Shown: piece by piece, positions 7,779 to 16,538 of the stretch
How the letters are laid out: each line of letters begins with the position of its first letter
Position numbering within the stretch: position 1 is the stretch's first letter
Source of the DNA: JADJPO01 sp963828555
Lineage (GTDB): Bacteria > Actinomycetota > Actinomycetes > Actinomycetales > Kineosporiaceae
Reading direction: 5' to 3'
NCBI GenBank assembly: GCA_963828555.1
Contig: CAWHEL010000004.1
Span: 558,001-622,000 of the forward strand
DNA length: 64,000 bases
Notes under the pieces: generated by a model
What the model saw: only the letters and a program-made list of their open reading frames with translations
Told to the model about the DNA's origin: nothing
The model's database searches: none
Position numbers and translations under genes: made by a program

Positions 7779-9806
7779 ATGGTGGGCAAACGTGACCGTC
7801 CGTGGGTGATCCGCACGTACGCGGGGCATTCCAGCCCTGCGGAGTCGAATGCGCTGTACCGGCGCAACCTGGCGAAGGGGCAGACCGGCCTGTCGGTCGC
7901 CTTCGACCTGCCGACCCAGACCGGCTACGACTGCGACCACGAGCTGGCCCGCGGTGAGGTGGGCAAGGTCGGCGTGCCGATCTCGCACCTCGGTGACCTG
8001 CGGGCGCTGTTCGACGGCATCCCGCTGGCCGAGATGAACACCTCGATGACGATCAACGCGCCGGCCATGTGGCTGGTGGCGCTCTACCAGGTGGTCGCCG
8101 AGCAGCAGGGCGCTGACGTCGCGGCGCTGGCCGGCACCACGCAGAACGACATCATCAAGGAGTACCTGTCGCGCGGCACCTATGTCTTCCCGCCCGGGCC
8201 GAGCCTGCGGCTGACCACCGACATCATCGCCTACACGGTCTCGGTGATGCCGCAGTGGAACCCGACCAACATCTGCAGCTACCACCTGCAGGAGGCCGGG
8301 GCGACGCCGGTGCAGGAGGTGGCCTTCGCCCTGAGCACGGCGATCGCCGTCCTGGACGCCGTCCGCGACGGCGGCCAGGTGGCGCCCGAGCGCTTCGGCG
8401 ACGTCGTCCAGCGGATCTCCTTCTTCGTCAACGCCGGGGTGCGGTTCATCGAGGAGATGTGCAAGATGCGCGCCTTCGTCGAGCTGTGGGACGAGCTCAC
8501 CCGTGATCGCTACGGCGTCACCGACCCGGTGCAGCGTCGGTTCCGCTACGGCGTGCAGGTGAACTCGCTCGGGCTGACCGAGGCGCAGCCGGAGAACAAC
8601 GTGCAGCGGATCGTGCTGGAGATGCTCGCAGTCACGCTCTCCAAGAACGCCCGGGCCCGCGCCGTCCAGCTGCCGGCCTGGAACGAGGCACTCGGCCTGC
8701 CGCGCCCGTGGGACCAGCAGTGGTCCCTGCGGATCCAGCAGGTGCTGGCGCACGAGTCGGACCTGCTGGAGTACGCGGATATCTTCGACGGCTCGCCGGT
8801 GGTCGCGGCCAAGGTGGCCGAGATCGCGGACGGTGCGCGCGCCGAGATGGCTCGGATCGCCGAGCTGGGCGGAGCGGTCGCCGCGGTGGAGAGCGGATAC
8901 ATGAAGTCGGCCCTGGTCGCCTCGCACGCGGTGCGGCGGCAGCGGATGGAGAGCGGGGAGGACGTGGTGGTCGGCGTGAACGCCTTCACCACCACCGAGC
9001 CGAACCCGCTGACCGCCGATCTCGACGCGGCGATCCAGACCGTGGACCCGGCGGTGGAGGCGGCGGCGATCGCGTCGCTGCAGCGGTGGCGGTCCGAGCG
9101 GGATGCGTCGGCTGAGGGGCGCGCGGCCTGGGCCGGCGCGTTGGACCGGCTGAAGGCGGACGCCGCTACCAGGGTCAACCTGATGACCGCCACGCTCGAG
9201 TGCGCCCGGGCCGGGGTGACCACGGGGGAGTGGGCCGGCGCGTTGCGCGAGGTGTTCGGGGAGTACCGGGCACCGACCGGGGTGTCGGGCGCGGTCGGCG
9301 TCGCCGAGCCCAGTGCGGAACTGCTCGCTGTCCGGGCCGCGGTGACCCGGACCGGGGAGGAGCTGGCCGGCGTCGGAGGGCGGTTGCGCCTGTTGGTCGG
9401 CAAGCCGGGGCTGGACGGGCACTCGAACGGCGCCGAGCAGGTCGCCGTCAGGGCACGGGACGCCGGGTTCGAGGTGGTCTACCAGGGGATCCGGCTGACG
9501 CCGTCGCAGATCGTGGCCGCCGCGGTGGCCGAGGACGTGCACTGTGTGGGGCTGTCGGTGCTGTCGGGCTCGCACATGGAGCTGGTGCCGGCGGTGCTGC
9601 GCGGCCTGCGTGAGGCAGGACTGGACGACGTGCCGCTGGTGGTCGGCGGGATCATTCCCGAGGCCGACGGCAAAGCCCTTGTCGCGCAAGGGGTTGCGGC
9701 GGTGTTCACGCCCAAGGACTACGGCCTGACTGAGATCATGGGCAAGATCGTGGACCAGATCCGGCTCGCCCGGGGCCTGGCTCCACTCGAAGCGGCCCCC
9801 GTCTGA
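7779..9806 (+). CDS. ecm: Ethylmalonyl-CoA mutase (MeaA-type, B12-dependent)
   Basis: Converts (2R)-ethylmalonyl-CoA to methylsuccinyl-CoA in the ethylmalonyl-CoA pathway. The 675-aa protein is one chain with a catalytic barrel (RTYAGHSSPAESNALYRRNL, GQTGLSVAFDLPTQTGYD, NTSMTINAPAMWLVALYQ, GTTQNDIIKEYLSRGTY) and a C-terminal cobalamin domain with the DxHxxG motif as DGHSNG, then GLSVLSGSHMELV and VGGIIPEADGKAL. Length and these stretches fit MeaA rather than the two-subunit or 720-aa methylmalonyl-CoA mutases. Its chaperone MeaB, Ccr and the epimerase are encoded 21-26 kb downstream and the cofactor-making enzyme 4 kb upstream. No B12 riboswitch fits in the 56-bp upstream gap. Confidence 0.93.
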   Translation: MVGKRDRPWVIRTYAGHSSPAESNALYRRNLAKGQTGLSVAFDLPTQTGYDCDHELARGEVGKVGVPISHLGDLRALFDGIPLAEMNTSMTINAPAMWLVALYQVVAEQQGADVAALAGTTQNDIIKEYLSRGTYVFPPGPSLRLTTDIIAYTVSVMPQWNPTNICSYHLQEAGATPVQEVAFALSTAIAVLDAVRDGGQVAPERFGDVVQRISFFVNAGVRFIEEMCKMRAFVELWDELTRDRYGVTDPVQRRFRYGVQVNSLGLTEAQPENNVQRIVLEMLAVTLSKNARARAVQLPAWNEALGLPRPWDQQWSLRIQQVLAHESDLLEYADIFDGSPVVAAKVAEIADGARAEMARIAELGGAVAAVESGYMKSALVASHAVRRQRMESGEDVVVGVNAFTTTEPNPLTADLDAAIQTVDPAVEAAAIASLQRWRSERDASAEGRAAWAGALDRLKADAATRVNLMTATLECARAGVTTGEWAGALREVFGEYRAPTGVSGAVGVAEPSAELLAVRAAVTRTGEELAGVGGRLRLLVGKPGLDGHSNGAEQVAVRARDAGFEVVYQGIRLTPSQIVAAAVAEDVHCVGLSVLSGSHMELVPAVLRGLREAGLDDVPLVVGGIIPEADGKALVAQGVAAVFTPKDYGLTEIMGKIVDQIRLARGLAPLEAAPV

Positions 9807-9860
9807 CCAGCGCCCCTCCGACCCGAGCCCCCCGACCCGAGCCCCTTCTCGGACCCGGGT

Positions 9861-9926
9861 TGATCGCCGCCAGATCGCGATCTTCCCCCACCTACTGGGG
9901 GAAGAGCGCGATCTCCGCGTGATCTT
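9861..9926. repeat. R1 palindromic repeat, copy 2
   Basis: Left arm TGATCGCCGCCAGATCGCGA then TCTTCCCCCA, loop CCTAC, right arm TGGGGGAAGA then GCGCGATCTCCGCGTGATCT. It lies in the 388-bp gene-free stretch 9807-10194 after ecm. Apart from copies 2 and 3 and a short direct repeat (CCGACCCGAGCCCC twice, 9817-9844) I see nothing else in that stretch. Confidence 0.85.
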
Positions 9927-9977
9927 GCGTAGGTCGGGGCGGCGCGGGGGTGGCTCGGTCCGAGCTCGCACCGAGGG

Positions 9978-10042
9978 TGATCGCCGCGAGATCGCACTGT
10001 TCCCCCAGTAGGTGGGGGAGGACTGCGATCTGCGGGTGATCT
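9978..10042. repeat. R1 palindromic repeat, copy 3 (opposite loop orientation)
   Basis: Left arm TGATCGCCGCGAGATCGCAC, then TGTTCCCCCA, loop GTAGG, right arm TGGGGGAGGACTGCGATC ending GGGTGATCT. The loop GTAGG is the reverse complement of the copy 2 loop (CCTAC), so the two elements, 51 bp apart, face each other. Confidence 0.85.
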
Positions 10043-10194
10043 TCGCGCGTCGTCGACGCGGAAGGCGCGGAGGGTGCGGGCGATGCGCGGGAAGGCAGTG
10101 GGAATCCGTCCACACGGGAGGGCCTGGAGGAAGTTGTCCACAGGCCGAGGTGCCCGCCCGGCGTGAGAGCACGACGCGAGCCAGGGTGGCGGGT

Positions 10195-11142
10195 ATGGCG
10201 ACCACAGACGATATTCCCGCAGCAGCTTCTCGGCAGGCCGGAGTGTTCACCGCCGCCCAGGCGGTCGCTGCCGGGTGGAGTCCCCGGCAGGTCGAGCGCC
10301 GCCGATCCTCGGGGCGGTGGCGACGGGTCTGCGGCAGAGGGTTCACGGCTCGACCTCAGCCGGACGACGCCTGGCGGCGGGCGTGGGCGGCCGCCCTCAC
10401 CTGGCCCGAGGCGGTGATCGCGGGACCCACAGCGGCTGTGCTGCACGGCTTCCCGGTGGAGATCGGCATCGACGTCGACGTGTACAGCCTGGCCGGGCGA
10501 CGTGCGCTGCCGGGGTTGAAGCCCATGCGCATCCGGCTCGAGACGGACGAGGTCGAACTCCTCGGTGGCGTCCCGGCGACGTCGCGGCGGCGCACCGCGG
10601 TGGACTGCCTTGCCACCCTGCCGTGGGCGCAGGCCCTCGACCTCTACGCCTGGCTGAGCACCCGGACCGTCCTCACCCACACCCAGCTGGCCGGCTACAC
10701 CCGTCATCGCTTCGGCAGGGTCGGGACGGCCCAGCTGGTGCGCCTGGTGCGGGCCACTCAGCGTGGAGCCGTCAGCGAGGCCGAGTCGTTGTTCCATGCC
10801 TTGATGCGTCGAGCCGCCGTCACGGGCTGGCGCGCAGGGGTGGTGCTCTTCGACGATCTGGGGGCGATCGGCGTGGTCGATGTGGTGTTCGACTCCGCCC
10901 GTCTGGTGGTGGAGATCGACGGGGAGAGGGCGCATCGAGGGCGCGAGGCGTTCCTGCGGGACCGGCGCAAGCAGAACCGGCTGGTGAATGCCGGGTACCG
11001 CGTGCTGCGCTTCACCTGGTGGGACCTGACCGAGCGCCCCGAGGCGGTGATCGCTGAGGTGCTCGCCTGCCTGCGGCTCGCTGCGGGCACCGCGCGCCGC
11101 GACGATGAAGATCGCCGCCAGATCGCACTCTCCCCCCGCTGA
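10195..11142 (+). CDS. DUF559/Vsr-like endonuclease-domain protein with AbiEi-type N-terminus
   Basis: A 315-aa protein. The N-terminal half begins with a helix-turn-helix-like segment (SRQAGVFTAAQAVAAGWSPR) followed by a middle domain typical of actinobacterial AbiEi-antitoxin-like proteins (WPEAVIAGPTAAVLHGFPV). The C-terminal part (about 230-300) resembles a DUF559/Vsr nuclease fold: VVDVVFDSARLVVEIDGERA, then NRLVNAGYRVLRFTWWDL. ATG 10195 is chosen because the frame upstream (10012) crosses palindrome R1 copy 3. A paralogue is encoded at 35802-36704. The last 11 residues (EDRRQIALSPR) and the stop codon come from R1 copy 4. The function is uncertain. Confidence 0.75.
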   Translation: MATTDDIPAAASRQAGVFTAAQAVAAGWSPRQVERRRSSGRWRRVCGRGFTARPQPDDAWRRAWAAALTWPEAVIAGPTAAVLHGFPVEIGIDVDVYSLAGRRALPGLKPMRIRLETDEVELLGGVPATSRRRTAVDCLATLPWAQALDLYAWLSTRTVLTHTQLAGYTRHRFGRVGTAQLVRLVRATQRGAVSEAESLFHALMRRAAVTGWRAGVVLFDDLGAIGVVDVVFDSARLVVEIDGERAHRGREAFLRDRRKQNRLVNAGYRVLRFTWWDLTERPEAVIAEVLACLRLAAGTARRDDEDRRQIALSPR

Positions 11143-11173
11143 GTGGGGGAAGACAGCGATCTGACGGCGATCG
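11109..11173. repeat. R1 palindromic repeat, copy 4, overlapping a gene end
   Basis: Left arm AGATCGCCGCCAGATCGCAC, then TCTCCCCCC, loop containing the TGA stop of the upstream gene, right arm GTGGGGGAAGACAGCGATC, ending GGCGATCG. The left arm is translated as the C-terminal tail of the 10195-11142 protein. Confidence 0.85.
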
Positions 11174-11194
11174 TGAAGCAGGGGTGGCCGAGGC

Positions 11195-11995
11195 CTACCA
11201 GCCGGCGCGGGTGCTGGTGACCAGGGCCGACGCGAGGTGTTCGACGAGCATCCGGGCGGCCAGCAGAACCCGCTCGGCGGCGTCCGGCCCGGCCGTGTCT
11301 GCCCAGTCGGCCAGCTCGCGGCGCATCGGGTTGCGCATGGTGGCCACCTGAAGGCTGTGCCGCACGTAGTGCTGGGGCAGGGCGGTGCGGCTGGCGGTCG
11401 CCGAGAGATGCTCGACGTCGGCCGCGAGGACGGCGACCTCCTGGCCGGCGGCGACCGCGACGTAGGCGGCCGCGGCCACGTAGGCGGTGTCGATGTCCTC
11501 TCGAGCGGGCCGGGTCAGGAAGCCGGCGGCACGCGGAGCCGCGCCACGGCCCCGCGGGCCACCGGTGGCCATGGCGGTCTCGCGCAGGTCGAGCTCGATC
11601 TGAGCGGCGGCGTTCAGGGCGGAGGCCGGCAGGGAGGTGAAGGGCCAGACCGTGGTGGCCTGGGCGATGGTCGGCATCGGCACCGCGCTCCAGGCCGCTG
11701 CAGTGCGGCGCAGCCAGGCGGCGTAGTTGGACACCGAGGTCACGGCGTCCGGATCGCCGAGCCGCTCGGCCGCGCTGTACCGGGCCAGCCAGGTCTGGCT
11801 GTCCAGCTCGGTCAGGAAGGCCATCCGGCGGGCGTAGTCGTGCACGCTGTGACCGCTGCTCTCCCGTACTGCCGGGAGGGTGCGGACGACGGGTTCGGCG
11901 TGGCGGTCGTGTCCGGCGGCGGCTCTGCCGGTCCGGACGGCGGTGGCTCGTGAACTGCGCAGCGAGCGACCGTGCGGGGAGGGGTTTGACGACAT
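11195..11995 (-). CDS. Hypothetical actinobacterial protein
   Basis: A 266-aa protein I do not recognise. It is Ala-rich and apparently soluble, with no signal peptide; most of it is predicted helical (LTELDSQTWLARYSAAERLG, TVWPFTSLPASALNAAAQIE, AADVEHLSATASRTALPQHY). ATG 11995 is preceded by AAGAGAGGCTC, a good ribosome binding site; the open frame runs further upstream to 12214 into the opposite promoter region. It is divergent from the DHA2 transporter gene, sharing a 112-bp intergenic region, which leaves open a regulatory link. Confidence 0.7.
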   Translation of the reverse strand: MSSNPSPHGRSLRSSRATAVRTGRAAAGHDRHAEPVVRTLPAVRESSGHSVHDYARRMAFLTELDSQTWLARYSAAERLGDPDAVTSVSNYAAWLRRTAAAWSAVPMPTIAQATTVWPFTSLPASALNAAAQIELDLRETAMATGGPRGRGAAPRAAGFLTRPAREDIDTAYVAAAAYVAVAAGQEVAVLAADVEHLSATASRTALPQHYVRHSLQVATMRNPMRRELADWADTAGPDAAERVLLAARMLVEHLASALVTSTRAGW

Positions 11996-12107
11996 GAGCC
12001 TCTCTTCGGCCAAACGCCCGGTCGGCCTAACCCTTCGTGCGTGTGATTCACCCGTACACCTGAGACAACGATGTCGAGCCCGCCGCCGGCGCCGGGGATA
12101 CTGCCCT

Positions 12108-13655
12108 GTGACCACGCAGCCTCCCTCCGACGACGGAATCGGGCTCGGGTCGTCGCGCGGGCCGGTGCTCGGCGCGCTGATGCTGTCGGTGTCCCTGGTC
12201 GCGGTCGACGCCACCGTCGTGGCGACCGTGGTGCCCTCGGTGGTGGGCGAGCTCGGCGGGTTCGGCCAGTTCCCGTGGTTGTTCTCGGCCTACGTGCTCA
12301 CCCAGGCAGCGACCACCCCGCTCTACGGCCGACTGGCAGATCAGCGCGGACGGCGTCCGGTGCTGCTGTTCGGGATCGCGATGTTCCTGCTCGGCTCCCT
12401 GCTCTGCTCGGGCGCCTGGAGCATGCCGGCCCTGATCGCCGGTCGCGCCGTGCAGGGGCTGGGCGCCGGAGCGATCCAGCCGGTCGCCCTCACCGTGGTG
12501 GGGGACCTGTACTCGGTGCAGGAACGGGCGAAGGTGCAGGGCTATCTCGCCTCGGTGTGGGCGGCCAGCGCCGTGCTCGGCCCGGCCCTCGGCGGGTTGA
12601 GCGTGCAGGTGGCCTCCTGGCGGTGGATCTTCGTGGTGAACCTCCCGCTGGGTCTGCTGGCGGCGATCCTGCTGCGGCGCTCGCTGCAGGAGACGGTGGA
12701 GCACCGCGAGCACCGGATGAACGTGGCCGGGGCGCTGCTGCTGGTCAGCTCCTCCGGGTTGATCATCCTCGGGCTGCTTGAGGGCGGGGTGTCCTGGGCT
12801 TGGGCCTCCGCGACGTCCGCCGTGGTGCTGGGAGGTGGGACGGCGCTCGGGGCGGCGTTCGTCGTGGTGCAGGCGCGGGTGACAGAACCGCTGCTCCCCC
12901 TGTGGGTGTTGCGTCGGCGCACGCTGGTTGCCGGCTTCCTCAGTCAGCTCACGGTGGGCATGGTGATCATCGGGCTGACCTCCTACGTGCCGACCTACGT
13001 GCAGGGAGTGCTAGGGGCCAGCGCGCTGGTCGCGGGCTTCGCCGTCGCCACGCTGACCCTGGGCTGGCCGCTCTCGGCGGCGCTGGCCGGGCGGTTCTAC
13101 CTGCGGATCGGATTCCGCGACACCGCCCTGATGGGCGCGCTGATCGCCATGGGCGGCATGGCGTTCGGGCTGCACTGGGGATCGGACTCCTCGGTGGCCG
13201 AGGTGGCAATGGTGTGCTTCTCGGTCGGGCTGGGCATGGGGTTCACCTCGGCGCCGATCCTGGTCGCCGTCCAGTCGGTGGTCGGCTGGTCCGAGCGGGG
13301 AGTGGTCACCTCGACCGCCTTGTTCGCCCGCTCGCTGGGCAGCGCCCTGGGTGCGGCGTTGTTCGGGGCGCTGGCCAACACCTCCCTGGCCGGGCATCTG
13401 GCGGCGGCGCCACCGTCGGTCGCCGCCGCTCTGCCCGGCGGGTTGGACGCCGCCACCCTGGCTCTGAGCGGGTCGGCGGAGGCCGGAACGGCCGAGGCGG
13501 TGGAGTTCGTCCGGCAGGGGCTGGCCGGCGCCACCCATCAGGTGCTGATCGCCCTGGTGGTGGTGACCGTCGTCCAGTGCCTGTTCATCGCCGCCGTGCC
13601 CCGCGTCGTCTGCAGCCCCGATGGCACCCCCGTGATCACCGACCCCACCCCCTGA
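12108..13655 (+). CDS. MFS transporter, DHA2 (EmrB/QacA) drug-export family
   Basis: A 515-aa proton-coupled exporter with about 14 membrane helices. The DHA2 motif C region appears as AVLGPALGGLSVQVASWRWIF read in pieces, and the motif A loop between helices 2 and 3 as GRLADQRGRRPVLL. Helix 1 carries LVAVDATVVATVVPSVVGEL, the usual DHA2 opening. GTG 12108 begins directly before this N-terminus; the frame is open upstream to 11880 but codes there for the antisense of the neighbouring gene. The stop codon TGA (13653-13655) is the first triplet of palindrome R2 copy 1. Confidence 0.93.
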   Translation: MTTQPPSDDGIGLGSSRGPVLGALMLSVSLVAVDATVVATVVPSVVGELGGFGQFPWLFSAYVLTQAATTPLYGRLADQRGRRPVLLFGIAMFLLGSLLCSGAWSMPALIAGRAVQGLGAGAIQPVALTVVGDLYSVQERAKVQGYLASVWAASAVLGPALGGLSVQVASWRWIFVVNLPLGLLAAILLRRSLQETVEHREHRMNVAGALLLVSSSGLIILGLLEGGVSWAWASATSAVVLGGGTALGAAFVVVQARVTEPLLPLWVLRRRTLVAGFLSQLTVGMVIIGLTSYVPTYVQGVLGASALVAGFAVATLTLGWPLSAALAGRFYLRIGFRDTALMGALIAMGGMAFGLHWGSDSSVAEVAMVCFSVGLGMGFTSAPILVAVQSVVGWSERGVVTSTALFARSLGSALGAALFGALANTSLAGHLAAAPPSVAAALPGGLDAATLALSGSAEAGTAEAVEFVRQGLAGATHQVLIALVVVTVVQCLFIAAVPRVVCSPDGTPVITDPTP

Positions 13656-13740
13656 AACCTGCTCATGCTCCGCGGGGGTACACGTCTCAGCGCTCGCGAG
13701 GCCCCGATCGTGTACCCCTGCGGAGCATGAGCAGGTTTCA
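13653..13740. repeat. R2 palindromic repeat, copy 1
   Basis: An 88-bp inverted repeat with arms of about 32 bp: TGAAACCTGCTCATGCTCCG then CGGGGGTACACG on the left, CGTGTACCCCTGCGGAGC then ATGAGCAGGTTTCA on the right. The outermost TGA on each strand is the stop codon of a flanking convergent gene (transporter and aminotransferase), so the element fills the whole intergenic space. Probably acts as a two-way terminator; further copies at 28078, 32331 and 40391. Confidence 0.92.
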
Positions 13741-14895
13741 GGAGGGCCAGGCTTGGGCGAGGGCCTGGACGATCCGGGTGAGGCGTTCGGGGGAGGTGGC
13801 GAGGTTGACCCGGGCGAAACCCTCGAAGCCCGCCCCGAAGAGACGTCCGGGGTGCACCATCACCGGGCCGTCGCGCAGGGCGACCGCCGCCGGGTCGGCC
13901 AGGCCCGTGCCTCGGGCGTCCACCCAGGCCAGGTAGGTGGCCTCCATCGGCGTCCAGGTCACCTGCGGAAGGTGTTGAGCCAGAAGGGATCCGAACAGAT
14001 CGCGACCGGCGGCCAGATCGGTCAGCACGGCGTCCAGCCAGGGCTCGCCGTGGGAGTAGGCGGCGATGCTGGCCTCGATGCCGAGTGAGGATGTGCCGTG
14101 GTTGGACACCAGAGGCACGGCGCGCAGCGTGGCCAGGTCCGCGGCGTTCCCGGCGATGATCTGCGCGCACTTCAGCCCCGGAATGTTCCAGGCCTTGGAC
14201 GCCGCGAGCACCGTGGTCACATGGGCCTCGGTCCCCGGAACGCTCGCATAGGGGATGTGGCGGCCGCCGTCCAGCACCAGCGGGGCGTGGATCTCGTCGC
14301 TGATCACCCGGGCGCCGTGGGCCAGCACGACGTCGCGCAGCCCAGCCAGCTCGGCGGCGGTGAACGCCCGGCCCAGCGGGTTGTGCGGCTGGGAGAGCAG
14401 CACCGTGCGCCCGCCCGCGGCCAGCGCGGCGCCGATCGCGTCGAGGTCGAGCTCGCGGCCGCTGCAGGGGACGATGATCAGCGCACGCCCGGTCACGGCC
14501 GGGATCTCCAGGAACGGCGGGTAGGCGGGCACAGGCACCACCACCGGGCCCGGGTCGCACAGTGCCTCGAGCACCAGGCGGACGCCGGCCATCACATCAC
14601 CGGTCAGCACCACGCGTGCCGGGTCGATGCTCAGGTTGAACCGGCGCTTCACGAAATCAGCCAACGCCTCCGGCAGCCCGGTCACGTCGTCGCGGGAGGG
14701 GTATCCGAAAGCGTTGCGTGCCAAGGCATCGTGCAAGGCGTCGCGAATTGCGGCGGACGGCGTCACGTCCATCTCGGCCACCCAGGCCGGCAGCACGTGC
14801 TCGGCCGCCCAGGTCCACTTCACCGAGCCTGTGCGGCGCAGGGTGGCGTCGTCCAGGTCCCAGTCGGGCAGGTCAAGGGTGGGTGGAGTGGTCAT
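13738..14895 (-). CDS. MalY/PatB-type PLP-dependent aminotransferase (cystathionine beta-lyase-like)
   Basis: A 385-aa fold-type I PLP enzyme. The N-terminus has the MalY/PatB signature TGSVKWTWAAEHVLPAWVAE followed by MDVTPSAAIRDAL; the PLP-binding segment is SDEIHAPLVL and the Schiff-base lysine lies in AASKAWNIPGLKCA; LSQPHNPLGR is the conserved N-P-x-G loop. Such enzymes cleave C-S bonds of cystathionine or cysteine conjugates, and some act as regulators. It overlaps the end of palindrome R2 copy 1 by its stop codon. Substrate cannot be told from sequence. Confidence 0.9.
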   Translation of the reverse strand: MTTPPTLDLPDWDLDDATLRRTGSVKWTWAAEHVLPAWVAEMDVTPSAAIRDALHDALARNAFGYPSRDDVTGLPEALADFVKRRFNLSIDPARVVLTGDVMAGVRLVLEALCDPGPVVVPVPAYPPFLEIPAVTGRALIIVPCSGRELDLDAIGAALAAGGRTVLLSQPHNPLGRAFTAAELAGLRDVVLAHGARVISDEIHAPLVLDGGRHIPYASVPGTEAHVTTVLAASKAWNIPGLKCAQIIAGNAADLATLRAVPLVSNHGTSSLGIEASIAAYSHGEPWLDAVLTDLAAGRDLFGSLLAQHLPQVTWTPMEATYLAWVDARGTGLADPAAVALRDGPVMVHPGRLFGAGFEGFARVNLATSPERLTRIVQALAQAWPS

Positions 14896-14913
14896 GAGCG
14901 TGAGTCTGCCAAG

Positions 14914-14966
14914 AGTGGTGAGGTCTCGGGGGACACACCCGGCGTGTCGCCCCAGACCTCACCACT
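14914..14966. terminator. Long hairpin between the DUF1501 and aminotransferase genes
   Basis: Outer arms AGTGGTGAGGTCT (14914-14926) and AGACCTCACCACT (14954-14966) are perfectly complementary, and the interior continues with GGGGGACAC pairing with GTGTCGCCCC. It is downstream of the DUF1800-DUF1501 unit and 18 bp upstream of the aminotransferase start (both on the minus strand), so it is a candidate terminator or attenuator. I saw no second copy. Confidence 0.6.
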
Positions 14967-15004
14967 GTCCCGGGCCCGGCTCTGGGGAGCGGGCGCGCCC
15001 GGAT

Positions 15005-15022
15005 GTGATCGCCGCGAGATCA
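15005..15022. repeat. Solitary half-arm of R1 repeat
   Basis: GTGATCGCCGCGAGATCA matches the outer left arm of R1 copy 3 almost exactly but has no facing arm. It looks like a decayed or truncated R1 element. Confidence 0.5.
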
Positions 15023-15115
15023 TGGGTGCGGGGGCGCCGGGCGGTGGGGGCAGAGACGGACCAGGCTGGTGCTCCGGGAGGACGGGGCACCAGCCTGGCT
15101 CGGGGTCAGGGGCGG

Positions 15116-16510
15116 TCAGGTGCTGCGGGGCTTCAGTACGCCGAGGTCGTTGGGCTTGAAGCCGGGGAAGATCTCGGTCGTGGTGGAGATTCCGCAGCGC
15201 CGGGTCATGATCTCCGACATCACCGTGCGGTAGTCGGTGACCGCGGCCAGGTTGCCGTTGTCCTGCGCCGAGGGAGCCAGCCCCGGCCACCGTCCGTAGA
15301 CCTTGCCGCCGTTCACCCCGCCGCCCATCACCAGCACCGCGTTGCCGTGGCCGTGGTCCACGCCGCCCGACCCGTTCTGGGACACGCGGCGTCCGAACTC
15401 GCTCATGGTCACCAGGATCACCCGGTTGAAGTCGTTGCCGAGCTCCTTGGCGAACGCCGCCAGCGCGGTCGACAGCTCGGTGAGCTGGTTGAACATCCAG
15501 CCGCCGGTGGCCCCGCCCAGGTTCTGGTGCATGTCGTAGTTGCCCATGTCGATGGTGGCGACGCGCAGCCCCAGGTTGGCCTTGATCAGCCGGGCCACGT
15601 CGTGCAGCGCCCCACCGAGCTGCCCGTTCGGGTAGCCCGCGGCTGTGGCCTCGACCGACGGGGGCAGGCTCTTCAGCTTGCCCACGGCGGAGATCGCGTC
15701 GGTGGTCGGCTTGACCAGGTCGGGCCGTGCGCCCTTGTGCAGTTGGGCCATCGAGCGGGACCAGGCGGCGATCGGAACCAGGTCCTCCCCGACGCCGATC
15801 TTGATGTCCCTCAGCGTGGACACCGCGAACTTGCTGCTCTCGCCGTACAGGGAGGCCGGCATCGTGGTGTTGCCCACCTGAGCCCCGGCGAACGCGTCCG
15901 CCCCGGCGAGGCGGCCCAGGAAGCGGTTGAGGTAGCCGTCCCGCTGCGAGGTGCCCGGCGCGGCACGCTCCATGTTGGCCATGTCCTCGAAGTGCGAATG
16001 GGTGGGGTTCTGCTGGCCCACGGAGTGCACCGCGGCGACCTTGCCGGCGTCCCACAGCGGGTAGAGCGCTTTCAGCCCCGGCGCGAGCCCGAAGGTCGCG
16101 TCGATCTTCTTCACGGCCGAGGCCGGCACCGCGATGTTCGGCCGGGCGCGGTAGTAGTTCGCATCGCCCGCCGGCACGATCGCCGACAGCCCGTCGAACC
16201 CGCCGCGCAGGCTGAGCACGACCAGCACGTCGGCGGTGCCCACAATCACCGTGGGCACCGACACCCGCGCGCTCGCCGAGGCGGAGGCGGAGGCGGACGG
16301 CGACGCGGACGGCGACATCGACGGCGAGCCCGAGGCGGACGGCGTCGGGCTCGGGGTGGCGCCGAAGGCGACGTGGGCGTTGTGCAGGGTGGTCGCCGTG
16401 ACCATGCCCGCCGCGGCGGTGAACGAGAGCAGGTGGCGCCGGCTCAGGCCGGACCGCTCGTGCTCCTCGCACCCGCAGGGCGGGGCGACGGGAGTCTCTG
16501 CGGTGCTCAT
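15116..16510 (-). CDS. DUF1501 family Tat-exported protein
   Basis: A 464-aa protein of the DUF1501 family. The N-terminus contains a twin-arginine signal (GLSRRHLLSFTAAAGMV) after a short cytoplasmic stretch; it is followed by a Ser/Ala/Pro low-complexity linker and the DUF1501 domain (VLVVLSLRGGFDGLSAIVPA, DATFGLAPGLKALYPLWDAG, VILVTMSEFGRRVSQNGS, DHGHGNAVLVMGGGV). The SEFGRR and DHGHGN motifs resemble metal-binding segments of alkaline-phosphatase/sulfatase superfamily members. ATG 16510 follows GAGAGGCG. It is encoded 28 bp behind the DUF1800 gene; the pairing of these two families is widely conserved, though the function remains unknown. Confidence 0.88.
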   Translation of the reverse strand: MSTAETPVAPPCGCEEHERSGLSRRHLLSFTAAAGMVTATTLHNAHVAFGATPSPTPSASGSPSMSPSASPSASASASASARVSVPTVIVGTADVLVVLSLRGGFDGLSAIVPAGDANYYRARPNIAVPASAVKKIDATFGLAPGLKALYPLWDAGKVAAVHSVGQQNPTHSHFEDMANMERAAPGTSQRDGYLNRFLGRLAGADAFAGAQVGNTTMPASLYGESSKFAVSTLRDIKIGVGEDLVPIAAWSRSMAQLHKGARPDLVKPTTDAISAVGKLKSLPPSVEATAAGYPNGQLGGALHDVARLIKANLGLRVATIDMGNYDMHQNLGGATGGWMFNQLTELSTALAAFAKELGNDFNRVILVTMSEFGRRVSQNGSGGVDHGHGNAVLVMGGGVNGGKVYGRWPGLAPSAQDNGNLAAVTDYRTVMSEIMTRRCGISTTTEIFPGFKPNDLGVLKPRST

Positions 16511-16538
16511 GGAATCGCCTCTCGGGATCATCGGCGGA

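Noticed and set aside
7629..10346. 905-codon open frame on the minus strand
   Set aside because: It is antisense to ecm and neighbours, with His/Arg/Gly-rich low-complexity translation and no family pattern; the plus-strand gene is certain.
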